A DNA stretch of 64,000 bases from Ypsolopha sequella (Eukaryota > Arthropoda > Insecta > Lepidoptera > Ypsolophidae). This document shows, piece after piece, positions 10,609 through 22,345 of this stretch. A program made the translations under genes and the position numbers. Under the pieces are notes generated by a model that worked only from the letters and a program-made list of their open reading frames with translations, was not told where the DNA came from and searched no databases. The DNA is taken from positions 4,140,417 to 4,204,416 of the forward strand of contig OW203997.1 in NCBI GenBank assembly GCA_934047225.1, written 5' to 3'. Position 1 is the stretch's first letter. Every line of letters starts with the position of its first letter.

Positions 10609-11968
10609 AATGCCATTTGAAGTCTATTATACGATTCGTTCGGTTTTAGGCGACATTTGAAATCGTAAAAAATTATCGCGCGAAAATGTTCCCGACGCAG
10701 AGCAATTTTTCAATGAGACACGATAGTTCTATTTAGCTCGTAAAATGTGTGTAGAAATAATTGTAATTTTAAAACATTGTATTCCCAAAATAAATTATAA
10801 CTGGCCGGTGTCTCATACATAAAACTTTTTTTCGCAAAACTTAAGTAATGGCACGAAGATAATTCAATAACAATGAGCGCTTTTCTCGTTGTTTTTTTTT
10901 TATTAGTTTTTAGCTTTCCTACAGATGGCGCTGTCCATGTCACCATAGATAAAATGTGTTTCGTAGCAATCAATGTCAAAATGGTTTACCGTTTGTTTAG
11001 AATCTGCAAATGTTGTCTTTGATTCTGTTGCTAAAGAATACGACAGTGCCATCTAGGAATCTTATTTAACACTAAATTTGACACAAGGAAAAACGCTCAT
11101 TGATTGGGAAAAAATATATGTGGCAACACTTTAAATTGGAGTAATAATTAATAAATAACACAGGATATATATTTTTTCGCAACTTTCGCAACAAAGCAAG
11201 ACATTTTTATAAAAACTCTTTTTTTTTTTCGTAGAAACGGTTAAAAAGACTGTTATGGAAAAATAAAATATTCCTTGAATTTAACTAAAAGTCTTGTAAA
11301 TTACAATTTCATTGGATTTATAAGATTAGAAATTGCTGTCCATAGTCTTGTAATTCGAAGAAATATAAACAGATATTCTCACTAATTGGTAGATTGAAAA
11401 ATCAAATCTCGTAATCTTGTTACAGCTACCTGCTACAACTTTCTATAAATTACTTGTTAAAAACTCAAATTGAGCTTCTGTTATTAGGGAAAATATTAAA
11501 TTTCTCAGAATTTTACTTTTTGGTAATTACTTTGGGAATCTTGGCCTCGTCAAAAGGGAGCGAACAGGAGAACTTGTAAGAAAACAGGTTAACTAGAAAG
11601 AAAAGCGTCCGATTAAAATATATTTCAGTTTTCATGTTTATGGAGTACACTTCCATCTTTAAATAGAAATTAAACATTTAGTTTTTCACGACTTTTTTGT
11701 TTCATTGACGTATGTAATTTACGACGAATCTTTGGCGATAAAATAAAGTGTTTGTGTCTAAATTAATTTTTATGCAAGTATATAAAAAAAAAATTGATTC
11801 TGATGCAAATATGCATCCATGTTGCTTACATTTGGAAGACTGCCAGTCGTAGCACTTGACGCCGTTGCAAAGAGAGGACGCAAACGCATAAGTGCTACGC
11901 TACGATCCAATAGTTTTCCCGCTACGTCGTAGTCGGAACACACATACGCGTCAGGGAACAAGTACGTG
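10609..11968. other. Intergenic, no gene seen
   Basis: AT-rich sequence. Short open frames at 10710-10979 and 11770-11961 have no protein-like motifs. No further repeat is recognised. Confidence 0.35.
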
Positions 11969-12424
11969 TTAAGGCGATTACCGTCGCCAAATAAGCAGCT
12001 CGATATTTGTCGGTACGAATATCAACAGAAACGACATTGAAATAACGTTCATATCAGCGCGCAATGCATAGTGGCTGTTACGACGCTCGCTACGTCCTTG
12101 ATAGGGCGAAATAGGAGAAAATTATACTTTTCGATTGAATAATGTTATGTTATGTTTATAGATATTAAGTTTATCTATTTATCAAAGCATAAATGAATTC
12201 AATCGGCCAAGCCACTTAGGAGCAGTAGGAAATTCAAGCCAAAAACACCATTCAGTTAAAAAAATATTTCATGTAGAAGTTTTGGTGGTATGAAAAACAA
12301 AAATGTTGTATATGTTGTCTAAGAGTTGATTATTCATAATACAGTTTTTCATTATTTTTGGTTTCGCCATAAACGAGGAGTAGGCTTTAGAAAGTACCCA
12401 TTTGGCAATAGTAAGGCCCTTAAA
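11969..12424 (+). mobile_element. Family C MITE, copy 1
   Basis: Begins TTAAGGCGATTACCGTCGCC and ends CATTTGGCAATAGTAAGGCC plus CTTAA. The ends are imperfect inverted repeats of about 26 bp bounded by TTAA, which suggests a piggyBac-like non-autonomous element. Interior landmarks are AATGCATAGTGGCTGTTACG and TTAGGAGCAGTAGGAAATT. Other copies: 35621-36104, 42316-42490, 47750-48223, 54061-54182, 60166-60637. Confidence 0.75.
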
Positions 12425-13199
12425 GGGACACCTGGCGCTAGAACATCAAAAACAGCAGGTTTTCAAGGGTTCATTGGAAGAAACTAAGTCTCTCCTCATG
12501 TAGAAGAAAATTATATTTGATTTATCGATCTTTTAAAGAGGGATTCCACCTATAAACAATGTTTTAAGATTTATACTTTTGTCAAAAAAAAAAAATGTTT
12601 TCCGCCCTCTTTTTTTTGGTTTTCAAACGTTCGTTTTAAATACGCGGTTAAGAGATCAACTTGATTTTTTTTTATAAAATAGGCAATAGAAATATGAAGG
12701 GATGTTACCTAAATCCAATATTTTTTTCCCTACAAAAAATTTCAGTATTAGCTAAAAACACACTAATTTGTTGTTTCGCTGCGTGATCATTAGTATTACG
12801 TGTCCAAGAACAAGAGGCCAAAGAGCCAACATATAATAGCCTCTATGAAAACCAAATAAGGTCTTCGCCATTAGACTTATTGTGCTGGACGGGTAATAAA
12901 AAAAGTTGCTAGGGTATGCCATCCTCTTAAAAAACACAAATCAGTATGCATTACAAAATACATGCATGTTTTAAAAGTCAAGATAAAGTTATTTCCGTCA
13001 CAAACTTTGTAATCCAATTTTCTCCGGAACTGGCTGAAATGACAACATTACTGCTCTATTTAAACTGCCAGCAGTATGGCGTATGTGCAAATGAGTCATA
13101 AAATCTGCATCGGTGCCATTACTTTGTATCTGTTTTTGATTGAAATTGTTAAATAAACTGTACATTGTTGGTATTTCATGAATTATTCAATTGTACTCG
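12425..13199. other. Intergenic, no gene seen
   Basis: AT-rich with several poly-A/T runs. The small minus-strand frame at 12752-12937 shows no motif. Confidence 0.35.
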
Positions 13200-13455
13200 T
13201 TTGGGAGTGATATATAAAAGCGATATACCACTGACTGACTCACTCAATCACACACTTGTAATATCTGGAACTATAGAATTTACAAACTTAAAATTTGGGA
13301 ATTAGGTTCCTTAGATCACACGCAAAAAACGCAGTATTACAACGCTAAGAAAGAATTTTGTGAAATTCAAATTATAATGGTGTGATACAGGTGTTGAAGT
13401 TTGATACTTATTCTTGAACGCGGGCGGAGCCGTGGGCAAAAAGGTAGTCGTTTTA
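13200..13455 (+). repeat. Helitron-like repeat with GCGGGC hairpin end
   Basis: Contains ACTGACTGACTCACT, ATCTGGAACTATAGAATTT and TTGGGAATTAGGTTCCTTA, and ends at ACGCGGGCGGAGCCGTGGGC. This layout is familiar from lepidopteran non-autonomous elements with a 3' hairpin. The superfamily is from memory. Confidence 0.55.
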
Positions 13456-13632
13456 TAATTTTGAAAATCTTCATACATCAGCCGCTATTTTAAAATAATT
13501 TTAAAATTTTAAAATAATTTTATACACCTATATGACATGTATATGTTGCAGTCAAAACTCATAGCCTACTATAAATCAGTCAAAACTAGTTTAGACTAAG
13601 TTGGTCTGAAGTAATTTTGATTAAAAAGTATT

Positions 13633-13662
13633 TTTGACGATGATCAAAAATTCACCTTGTAT
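13633..13662. repeat. Solo end of a family E MITE
   Basis: TTTTTGACGATGATC and AAAAATTCACCTTGTA match the right terminus of the family E elements at 48501-48766 and 61948-62213. It directly abuts a family D element. Confidence 0.6.
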
Positions 13663-13663
13663 A

Positions 13664-13930
13664 TACAACGTGTAACAGAAAGGTGTAACCATATTTGAAG
13701 AGCTTATTCAGTCAATGGTATAAAACAACTTTTACTATGGAGCCAACCCTGAAATCTCAAAAAAAAAATCTACCCTTCCATACATTTCGGCCGAGTGGCA
13801 TTGCATTTTTCTATGAAACAGTAAAATATTTTTTTCGAGGTACAGGTTTTGTTCTATAGTAAAAGTTGTTCTTTACCATTGAATGAACAAGCTCTTCAAA
13901 TATGGTTACACCTTTCTGTTACACGTTGTA
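13664..13930. mobile_element. Family D MITE, copy 1, TA target
   Basis: Inverted ends TACAACGTGTAACAG and CTGTTACACGTTGTA extend inward about 90 bp through AAAGGTGTAACCATATTTGA. Flanked by TA. Other copies: 36439-36703 (complete) and 16385-16504 (left half only). It fits a Tc1/mariner-type MITE. Confidence 0.85.
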
Positions 13931-14950
13931 TAATTAGTATGGGCCCGTTTCAATACTTGCTGTTAATGTGTCTGATAGTTTATACGTCACATAATGACAA
14001 CTGATGCAACATACGTGCAATATGGCACTTATCCGCATGATACAGGATAAGGGTGTTATTAAATGGTTAGCATAGTATTGGTATTTTTGTGAGTAGCAGA
14101 ATATGATCTGTGAGCAGAAATAGCTAATTGATGAGCAACTCATGGCCAGCAAACATTTCAAAATCAATCACCAATTTATGTCATTCTGGATGGCTGTAAT
14201 TATTATAGTACAGCATATTAATTATATAAGCTGCAATGAGCTGCTCCTGTTTAATAAAATTTTAGTAAGCACTCAGAGGGTAAGCAAAAAAATTCATTTT
14301 TCATTTTGCAATTGCTTCGGCGTTGCGGAAAGTGCAGAAAGGGCAGCCCTCACCTGCTGTAACAAAGCACAGTCACCCATGCTCACCTTCGCAGTTTTGG
14401 CTTGTTGGTCGCCTTCGGCGACCAGCCTCAGCCACTACGGATCGCACGGGTGCCTATGCTTTGTTACGGCAGGCTAAGGGCTGCTCTTCCTCTACGCCTA
14501 CGGCTTTTTATATACACTCTAGGGCTAGTACCCACAAGACTGTATAGAGTCGGGGTACTCTGATTTGGTTTTGGAACATATTCAACATATTTTTTGCATA
14601 TACATGTTTTCTCTGCTGATCAATCATGAAATCTTGCTGATCAAGTAGTTATTTTGCGGACTGAAAGTTTATTATGCAAACTCATGTTATTGTAAGCTGC
14701 CTATTTATGATTTAATTTTTGACCATTATTAAAATTATTTGCGGAACAAAGATTTCTGGCTGATTTTTTTTATTGCAAACAAAATCTTTGTATGCTGACC
14801 AAATTATTTAAATGCTATTTTTTTGTGGCGCACCAAATTTTATAATTGCTTAACTATTTATTTAATTCTAACATAATAGTACGATTTAGTGCGGAATTAA
14901 TGAATTAATGACTGCATGTGTTTGAATTCCGCAATCAGAATCGTGCCGAG
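13931..14950. repeat. Decayed quasi-periodic repeat with GC-rich core
   Basis: From about 14615 to 14850, GC-starting words (GCTGATCA, GCGGACTG, GCAAACTC, GCTGACCAAA, GCGCACCAAA) recur roughly every 20 bp, separated by A/T runs; a looser version occurs at 13980-14290. Between them, 14310-14500 is GC-rich and has inverted pieces GGCAGCCCTCACCTGCTG and GGCAGGCTAAGGGCTGC. Open frames across it (14142-14547) look incidental. Confidence 0.45.
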
Positions 14951-15923
14951 AATATTTCTCAGGACTAGGAAATCGAGGTATACTAACTGTTCTTTATACT
15001 TCTATGTGTATTATATTTGTCTTCATCTTGCAGGATATTTTACCAAGAATTTGCAAAAGTTAAGGTAAAATAGGAATTGAAGTTAAATAGATATACTTCG
15101 TTCCTGAACTAGAAATTGTCTAACATATTATAAGTACACGAAACTATTTCGTTAACAACTTATAGTTTTGTCCACAGACTCAAGATTTTCACTAGCTATG
15201 AGTCTATAACTTTATAAACGCAAAATATTTTTTTTTGTTTAATGGCTGTCTATATAAAATTTAATTAATACAAAAGATCAAAGTGGTCGCCATGACCGAA
15301 AACGGTCGGAGTGGATCATCAACATCATCATACAATATTTATGAATTTCAATTCTGTAAACATCTTGTTTATTCGTGAAACGAAGAAATGAATTAAATAG
15401 AAAAATTGACATAGCAGTCTATCTGAGGATTGAGAACACCCTTAAAAGAAATAGAACGTGATATTAGAAACAAGAAACAAACAATACGGGTTTATGGTTA
15501 CATAAAGTAAATTAAAATTGAAATGTAATACGTTAGAACATTTACCCTTTCTTCAAAGGCATTTTCGTTCCAAGTAATTTAAGTAATGTAAATAAACAAA
15601 CATTTGTACCGAAATTACTTTACATTATATAAATCCACCCTTCTAAGCCAGGTACACACGGCGACAATAAAATTGGCACCATAAGGTGAATCAAGTCGTA
15701 TCTACGAAACGTACAACTTAAGCTGGTTCTTCTTATTTTTGAATTACATATATAAACAAAAAGTGATTTATTGCATTTCGCGAACATAGTTTAATGTCAG
15801 ATGGGCTTTACCGGCAAAATTTTGTTATTTTATGCATTACCTTGTAAATGTATAGGCGCACATACATAAAACACGCACTAAAAAAAATTCGAGGTATTTC
15901 CGCCTTTTCAATGTTTGTCAATC
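14951..15923. other. Intergenic; possible RTE tail only
   Basis: Around 15290-15335, GACCGAAAACGGTCGGAGTG followed by CATCATCA resembles the 3' tail of a non-LTR element. The rest is AT-rich with no gene. Confidence 0.3.
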
Positions 15924-15965
15924 ATTCGACTGATGACGGCTTCATTGGAGAGGCCAAAATATGTC
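15924..15965 (+). ncRNA. Hammerhead-like motif, variant form
   Basis: TTCGA is followed by CTGATGA, an extra C, a six-pair hairpin (GGCTTC with GAGGCC, 6-nt loop), then AAAA instead of GAAA and TATGTC. Stem I pairing after the cleavage triplet is not clear. The same layout occurs at 25957-26000 and 56675-56720, so it is a repeated sequence and probably a PLE fragment. Confidence 0.35.
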
Positions 15966-16229
15966 TAAAAATATAAAGTTTTCCTTTATTGCTGATATTT
16001 AATGAGTCCGTTTTCTACACAGTAATGCAGTAATGGGGTTAGAGCTGCTCTAATTCTACTCCACCTATGATTGAAATAGTATTGCCTAACTGAGCTACTG
16101 TGGATATACTCCGACGCTATGTGGTCAACTCGGCCCACGCGCCCGTATGATTTCCTGTCCTCGTGATATTTAATGACTAATAAACAGCTAATATAGCTAA
16201 AATTTGATTTATTTATATATTTTTGTTTT

Positions 16230-16384
16230 AGGGTACTCATGCTCGCTTACACCTATCTCTCGGAGTCAAAGCAAAAATTACAGATTTATTAATTTACAAA
16301 TTACAAAAATTACAGAAATGCAACGATCCTGACACATCTTTCTTACTTCTTCTAGATTCATCAATTGAGTCATACATGCTCATA
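16230..16384 (+). repeat. Family H repeat fragment
   Basis: ACGATCCTGACACATCT, a C/T-rich stretch and ATTCATCAA match 20440-20545 (ACGATCCAGACACAACTC, then CATCCATCAACC). It is a dispersed non-coding repeat. Confidence 0.5.
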
Positions 16385-16504
16385 TACAACATGTAACAGA
16401 AAGGTGTAACGATATTTGAAGAGATTATTCAGTCAATGGTATAGAACAACTTTTACTATGGAACAAACCCTGTATCCCGAAAAAAAATAAAATAAAAAAA
16501 TACA
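16385..16504. mobile_element. Family D MITE, left half
   Basis: TACAACATGTAACAGAAAGG through CAACTTTTACTATGGA matches copy 1. The right half is missing where family B begins at 16505. Confidence 0.75.
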
Positions 16505-17249
16505 TTTTTCAATGCATGTGCTCGTAAAGGCCCACTTTTTATGCATCAAAACCGAACAGAAAGTCGATTATTTTGCCCTAGGGCTTTATTATTATTATTT
16601 TTATTTATTTATTTACAATGATTGGCTAACCTGCAGCCTTTCCTGCTTTCCTGTGTACCATAATTGTCATACTTTTTTTTCCACTGTTTAACGGCTTTGG
16701 ATACAGTCCTTTTGAGCCGCCAAGTACAATTTAAAGTTCACAAAATTATAATTGTTTTATTTCCTCACACTATGCATTGAAAAACGTAGTATGATACGAG
16801 TACACGGGCGTAAGAGCAATAAATTACTCGGTTACGTTTAAAACACTCGCTACGCTCGTGTTTTAAATCGTCCTCGTAATTTATTCCTTTGCGCCCTTGT
16901 AGCAACCTGGATTACTTACCTTCTTTCTCGTTACCAAGATATAAAAATGTTTATGGAACAAGGACTTGGATGTACTGTTTGCCTAAAACTGTAAATGAGC
17001 TTCCTAAGGATATGCAAAACGTATACGTAAACAGTAATAATTTTAGAAATAAGATAAAAAAATACTTTATGGAAAATTGATATAACTATGTACTCTGTTT
17101 AAGATGTAAAATTAACATTTATAAGAACGTCCGCTGCTATCAGATAAACCAATAGGTTTCCGATGGTAGCTATATAACACAACTGTTTTAAATGTAAAAA
17201 CTATATGAAAATAAATAAAAAAAAAAAAAAAAAAAAGCATAAACTACTA
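16505..17249 (-). repeat. Family B repeat, copy 3, split by a LINE tail
   Basis: The reverse copy runs 16505-16906 to CCTTGTAGCA and resumes at 17236 with AGCATAAACTACTA, the expected terminal bases. A 3' LINE fragment with poly-A lies between. AGCA on both sides is a possible short target duplication. Confidence 0.8.
16905..17235 (+). mobile_element. 5'-truncated LINE 3' end with poly-A
   Basis: Codes for the C-terminus of a non-LTR reverse transcriptase polyprotein (SLPRYKNVYGTRTWMYCLP, then NELPKDMQ) up to TGA near 17080, then a 3' UTR with AATAAA and about 20 A at 17216-17235. The motif YGTRTWMY.LP is shared with 60658-61371, as is the 3' UTR style, so both belong to one jockey/CR1-like clade. 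It is nested in family B. Confidence 0.75.
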
Positions 17250-17640
17250 TTTTTGCGTGTTGCTTCCCAACGTGCCATTTTCATTGTCAATAAACGTAGG
17301 TATGTAAGCGATTCTCAGCATCCGAATGGCAAACTTCTATAAATTAAAAGCGCGCTGGCTGTACAAATAATGAAGTAGGTAGACGGCGGCACGACCGAAA
17401 AGTTGTAGGTGAACGTTCTGAATTATTGGAACACATAAATTAGAGCAAGTTTTGACAATAAATTTTCGTTGGGTTAAAGGCTACGTTGGAAGCACAAGTT
17501 TGGAATGCGGTTTGTGTGTTTCGAGATTCGAGATTTTGAGTTGAGCCCTTCCGGCCTAATAAGTACTGAAGGAATATCAATATTCAAGTATGTTTCATTT
17601 TATCAAAAATGATACCAAGTGCATCTGTCACGTACATTAA
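17250..17640. other. Intergenic, nothing identified
   Basis: No open frame or repeat is recognised in this stretch. Confidence 0.3.
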
Positions 17641-17897
17641 AAAAAAACCGGCCAAGTGCGAGTCGGACTCGCGCACGAAGGGTTCCGTACCATTATCTAT
17701 AAAAACGGCAAGAAAAACATGTCTGTTGTATGGGAACCCCCTTAAATATTTATTTTATTCTGTTTTTTAGTATTTGTTGGTATAGCGGCAACAGAAATAC
17801 ATCATCTGTGAAAATTTCAACTGTCTGACTATCACGGTTCGAGAGATACAGCCTGGTGACAGACGGACAGACGGACAGACAGACGGACAGCGAAGTC
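17641..17897 (-). repeat. Family A repeat, copy 2
   Basis: Reverse copy from ACCGGCCAAGTGCGAGTCGG to a run of GACGGACA units. It lies 350 bp before the large satellite. Confidence 0.8.
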
Positions 17898-18242
17898 ACA
17901 GTATACTGTGGCGAAGTCTTAAGGCTGCGTATAAACCTGGACAAATTAGTGATTTTGCCCCCGCATCCCCGCACCTCAACTGTTTGCGCGACCGGCCGTC
18001 ACCGGCCGCGAGCGCTATTTCTTAGCTCCCACGAGCGGTGTGGATCCGCTGTCATTAACCCGTGCACGTGCTAGTTTTCAATAATAAGTATAATGCATCT
18101 ACGATGTATAAAATTCAACCCAGTTGACAAAACGGTTTGTTCGCAATGGCATTTTTTTGCGTAATTTTGTGTTTGCATCTAATTTTTATATTTCAAAATT
18201 TTATTTTTCGAAAGTCATACTTGCAAAGATAATGATAACGAT
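17898..18242. other. Left flank of the satellite
   Basis: A GC-rich patch (about 17950-18070, with ACCGGCCGTCACCGGCCGCG) is followed by AT-rich sequence. Near 18225-18245 a GATAATGATAACGATGATGA run passes into the 8-bp satellite, as if the array grew from it. Confidence 0.4.
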
Positions 18243-20413
18243 GATGATACAACGATACGTCGATACGACGATACGTCGATACAACGATACGTCGATACAA
18301 CGATACGCCGATACGTCGATACGCCAATACGTCGATACGACGATACGTCGATACGGGGATACGTCGATACAACGATACGTCAATACACCGATACGTCGAT
18401 ACGCCGATACACCGATACGTCGATACGGGGATACGTCGATACAACGATACGTCAATACACCGATACGTCGATACGCCGATACACCGATACGTCGATACGG
18501 GGATACGTCGATACGACGATACGTCGATACGGGGATACGTCGATACAACGATACGTCGATACGCCGATACGTCGATACGCCGATACGTCGATACAACGAT
18601 ACGTCGATACGCCGATACGTATATACGTCGATACGTCGATACAACGATACGACGATACGCCGATACGTCGATACGCCGATACGTCGATACGACGATACGT
18701 CGATACGGGGATACGACGATACGTCGATACGACGATACGTCGATACGGGGATACGACGATACGACGATACGACGATACGTCGATACAACGATACAACGAT
18801 ACGTCGTTACGCCGATACGTCAATACATCGATACGACGATTCGTCGATACAACGATACGTCCATACGCCGATACGTCGATACGGGGATACGTCGATACAA
18901 CGATACGTCAATACGCCGATACGTCGATACGTCGATACGGGGATACGTCATACGCCGATACGCCGATACGTCGATATGTCGATACGGGGATACGTCGATA
19001 CAACGATACGTCAATACGCCGATACGTCGATACGTCGATACGTCGATACGTCGATACGGGGATACGTCGATACGCCGATACGTCGATATGTCGATACGGG
19101 GATACGTCGATACAACGATACGTCGATACGACGATACGTCGATACGGGGATACGTCAATACAACGATACGTCGATACGACGATACGTCGATACAACGATA
19201 CGTCGATACAACGATACGTCGATACGCCGATACGTCGATACGCCGATACGTCGATACGCCGATACGTCGATACGTCGATACGGGGATACGTCGATACAAC
19301 GTTACGTCAATACGCCGATACGTCGATACGTTGATACGGGGATACGTCGATACGCCGATACGTCGATATGTCGATACGGGGATACCTCGATACAACGATA
19401 CGTCGATACGACGATACGTCGATACGGGGATACGTCAATACAACGATACGTCGATACGCCGATACGTCGATACGCCGATACGTCGATACGCCGATACGAG
19501 AATACGTCGATACGTCGATACGGGGATACGTCGATACAACGATACGTCAATACGCCGATACGTCGATACGTCGATACGGGGATACGTCATACGCCGATAC
19601 GCCGATACGTCGATATGTCGATACGGGGATACGTCGATACAACGATACGTCGATACGACGATACGTCGATACGGGGATACGTCGATACAACGATACGCCG
19701 ATACGTCGATACGCCGATACGTCGATACGCCGATACGAGAATACGTCGATACGTCGATACGACGATACGTCGATACGCCGATACGTCCATACGACGATAC
19801 GTCGATACGGGGATACGTCGATACAACGAAACGTCAATACGCCGATACGTCGATACGTCGATACGGGGATACGTCATACGCCGATACGCCGATACGTCGA
19901 TATGTCGATACGGGGATACGTCGATACAACGATACGTCGATACGACGATACGTCGATACAACGATACGTCGATACGCCGATACGTCGATACGTCGATACG
20001 CCGATACGTCGATACGCCGATACGAGAATACGTCGATACGTCGATACGACGATACGTCGATACGGGGATACGTCGATACAACGATACGTCGATATGTCGA
20101 TACGGGGATACGTCGATACAACGATACGTCGATACGACGATACGTCGATACGGGGATACGTCGATACAACGATACGTCGATACGCCGATACGTCGATACG
20201 TCGATACGCCGATACGTCGATACGCCGATACGTCGATACGGGGATACGTTGATACGCCGATACGTCGATACGTCGATATGTCGATACGGGGATACGTCGA
20301 TACAACGATACGTCGATACGACGATACGTCGATACGGGGATACGTCGATACAACGATACGTCGATACGCCGATACGTCGATACGCCGATACGAGAATACG
20401 TCGATACGCCGAT
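18243..20413. repeat. 2.2-kb satellite of an 8-bp unit CGATACGN
   Basis: About 270 tandem copies of CGATACGT and variants ending in A, C, G or changed to CGATACAA, with a recurrent CGATACGG-GGATACGT pair. Longer-range order exists: a 7-bp shortened unit (TCATACG) recurs at 18948, 19587 and 19874, and ACGAGAATACG recurs near 19496, 19736, 20029 and 20391. Neither the unit nor its common variants contain a stop in any frame of either strand; this explains open frames of up to 764 codons on the plus strand and several on the minus strand (8-residue repeats such as RYVDTSIR). I therefore do not call a gene. Confidence 0.97.
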
Positions 20414-20545
20414 GGTGATGGTGAGATAAGGTTTTGTTAGTCTCCCAGAAGGGTAGGCAGCTAGGCAGAGACTACAGATTTCCATCTGCTACGATCCAGA
20501 CACAACTCTTTTGCCTCTTCCACATCCATCAACCATATTTATTGT
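20414..20545 (+). repeat. Family H repeat at the satellite's right edge
   Basis: GATTTCCATCTGCTACGATC and CACATCCATCAACC match the family also seen at 16230-16384. The satellite changes into it through GCCGATGGTGATGGTGAG. Confidence 0.55.
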
Positions 20546-22078
20546 GATATTAAATTGTAAGCTAAAAAAAATACCTCAGACGAAAAACATAGCGATATTC
20601 ATTAGTCCATTGAGACAACCTTTAGTTCACCATCTTTAATAAAACATGACCTATCTACTTATTTTGTTAAGTAATGGCGTACCTTTGCATTACTTTCATC
20701 CACTGCTTTATTTTCACTCGTAAAACATTTTTATTCCATTTTTTACATTGGTTGCATTTATTTCCCATGTTTCAAATTACGAGATTTATTTAAATTACGA
20801 AACCGGGACGTCGAGAGCGCAAAAACGTAGCCCTCCCGTCTCAACGGAGCGATCACAACTGACCGACGGGTGAGTGACGAAACAAAGCATGGAACAAAAA
20901 GCGCGTGCGACCGAGATATCTTGTCGCCGCCTTGTCTCAGAATAAATCGACGTAAGCGCCAATTCTTAGATGTTAAATTAAATGAAAACGAAACAGAATT
21001 ATTCAAAATCCCCGTGCAATTATACGGGGTCATTTGTTTTCTTATTTTTAATACAAATTTCAAGGCAAACTGTTTTAAGAAAGGTCCTTTAACACTCGAA
21101 AAACATGAAATATAGAGGTAACTTCATAATTTTTTTCTATCGAGCGAACTTAAAGCTTTTGCGTTTTTGCTTCTGCACGAATATCAGCCCTATAGTCTAT
21201 TATCTATATTATTTTTATTAAACCGATTGACCAAGTTACACAATGTTTTATGCTCATTTGAAATTGTGCATCTGACATTATACCGACCCTTAATAATAGG
21301 GTCCCGTTGATTACCCTTTGGGTACTGAACCATAAAGACTGAAACCCATATATTTCAATACGATATTTGAAACTGACCTGATAGTCATTCCGCAACAGGG
21401 CCCGGAAAGTTCGATTTTCAAAACTTTTTCATAAAGGTAGTAGAAAAAAAATATTTTTTCTACTACCTTTAGAACCATCTTAAGTTGTGCATTTCGTAGA
21501 GAATGCGAATCGTTTCCCCTTAACATTGTTTGTCCGTGGTAAATCCAGTAGAATAAAAAAATAAACATCTGTAATAAGTGCTGAAACAAATAAGCATGTA
21601 CATTATAAAGGTATTTCCAATCTTCTACAGATCTTAAAAGGTATTTCTCCGAACACCTGGTGCTGCACAATATTACCTCGTGTTTACGTCGCTAGTTTAG
21701 ACTTTAGAAAACTTCTGTCGTAGAGAAACAAATAGGCAAAAAGGTAGTAACGGTCTTACAGTACTCGCAAACTATCTAAATAAGACTAAGTATGAACGCG
21801 TTGTGTTGCAATAGAGTGATGCGTTCACGACAGCAGTCTAACGCACAATACTTAAAAAGTCCCGTAAAGTCCTCGCTTGCTCAAAGATTTCAGTATTTTT
21901 TTAAACTAGACCTTTATAGTATGATAGTCAAGACTGAGAAATGTTTATCCATCTTCGTATTTTATATTAATATTTTGAATATCGGCTCAATCTGTAATTT
22001 TGACCACTGTGACACCTGCAACTTTGAACAGAGAAATTCATTTTCGGACTTATGCCACCTGTACTCTATTGTACACGT
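20546..22078. other. Intergenic with one GC-rich patch
   Basis: 20800-20960 is GC- and CpG-richer than its surroundings and contains a strong splice-donor match (GACGG then GTGAGT at 20870). It could be an untranslated first exon on the plus strand, but no partner exon or promoter is visible. Overlapping open frames on both strands (20758-21115) have no recognised motif. Confidence 0.25.
21432..21475. repeat. Perfect short hairpin
   Basis: AAAGGTAGTAGAAAAAA and TTTTTTCTACTACCTTT are exact complements with almost no loop. No known function. Confidence 0.7.
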
Positions 22079-22345
22079 TGGGGATCGTCCTTTAATCACG
22101 TGAGGTTTGAACAGAGGAGGAGAGGGTTAAAAAAACATCACGATCAATCACGATGGGGGGGGGGGGATAATGTGACAATTACGTACATTTTTTCGTGCAG
22201 CGAAAAAATGAAATTTAAAGTTTGAATTTTTTTATTACAATATTAAATGGTTTTTCAGAAGAATTTCATGATATTTATTTAAAACACTTGAAATAAAAAA
22301 ATACACGTGATGCTGGGAGGGGGGGGTAGTTTGAAACCTCACGAC
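22079..22345. repeat. MITE-like element with poly-G tracts
   Basis: CACGTGAGGTTTGAA near the left end is mirrored by TTTGAAACCTCACG near 22330-22344. The interior has G runs of 13 and 8. It resembles the element at 6688-6944 (GGGATCGTCC against GGGGGCGTCC). Confidence 0.45.

Noticed and set aside
14142..14547. Plus-strand frames of 111 and 74 codons
   Set aside because: They overlap in different frames across a GC-rich inverted segment that looks like a repeat.
18243..20413. CRISPR-like array
   Set aside because: The repeats are contiguous 8-mers without unique spacers, in a eukaryotic context.
18124..20418. A 764-codon plus-strand open frame and many others overlapping it on both strands
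   Set aside because: They are by-products of the 8-bp satellite, whose unit has no stop in any frame. No start context, splice sites or conserved domain.
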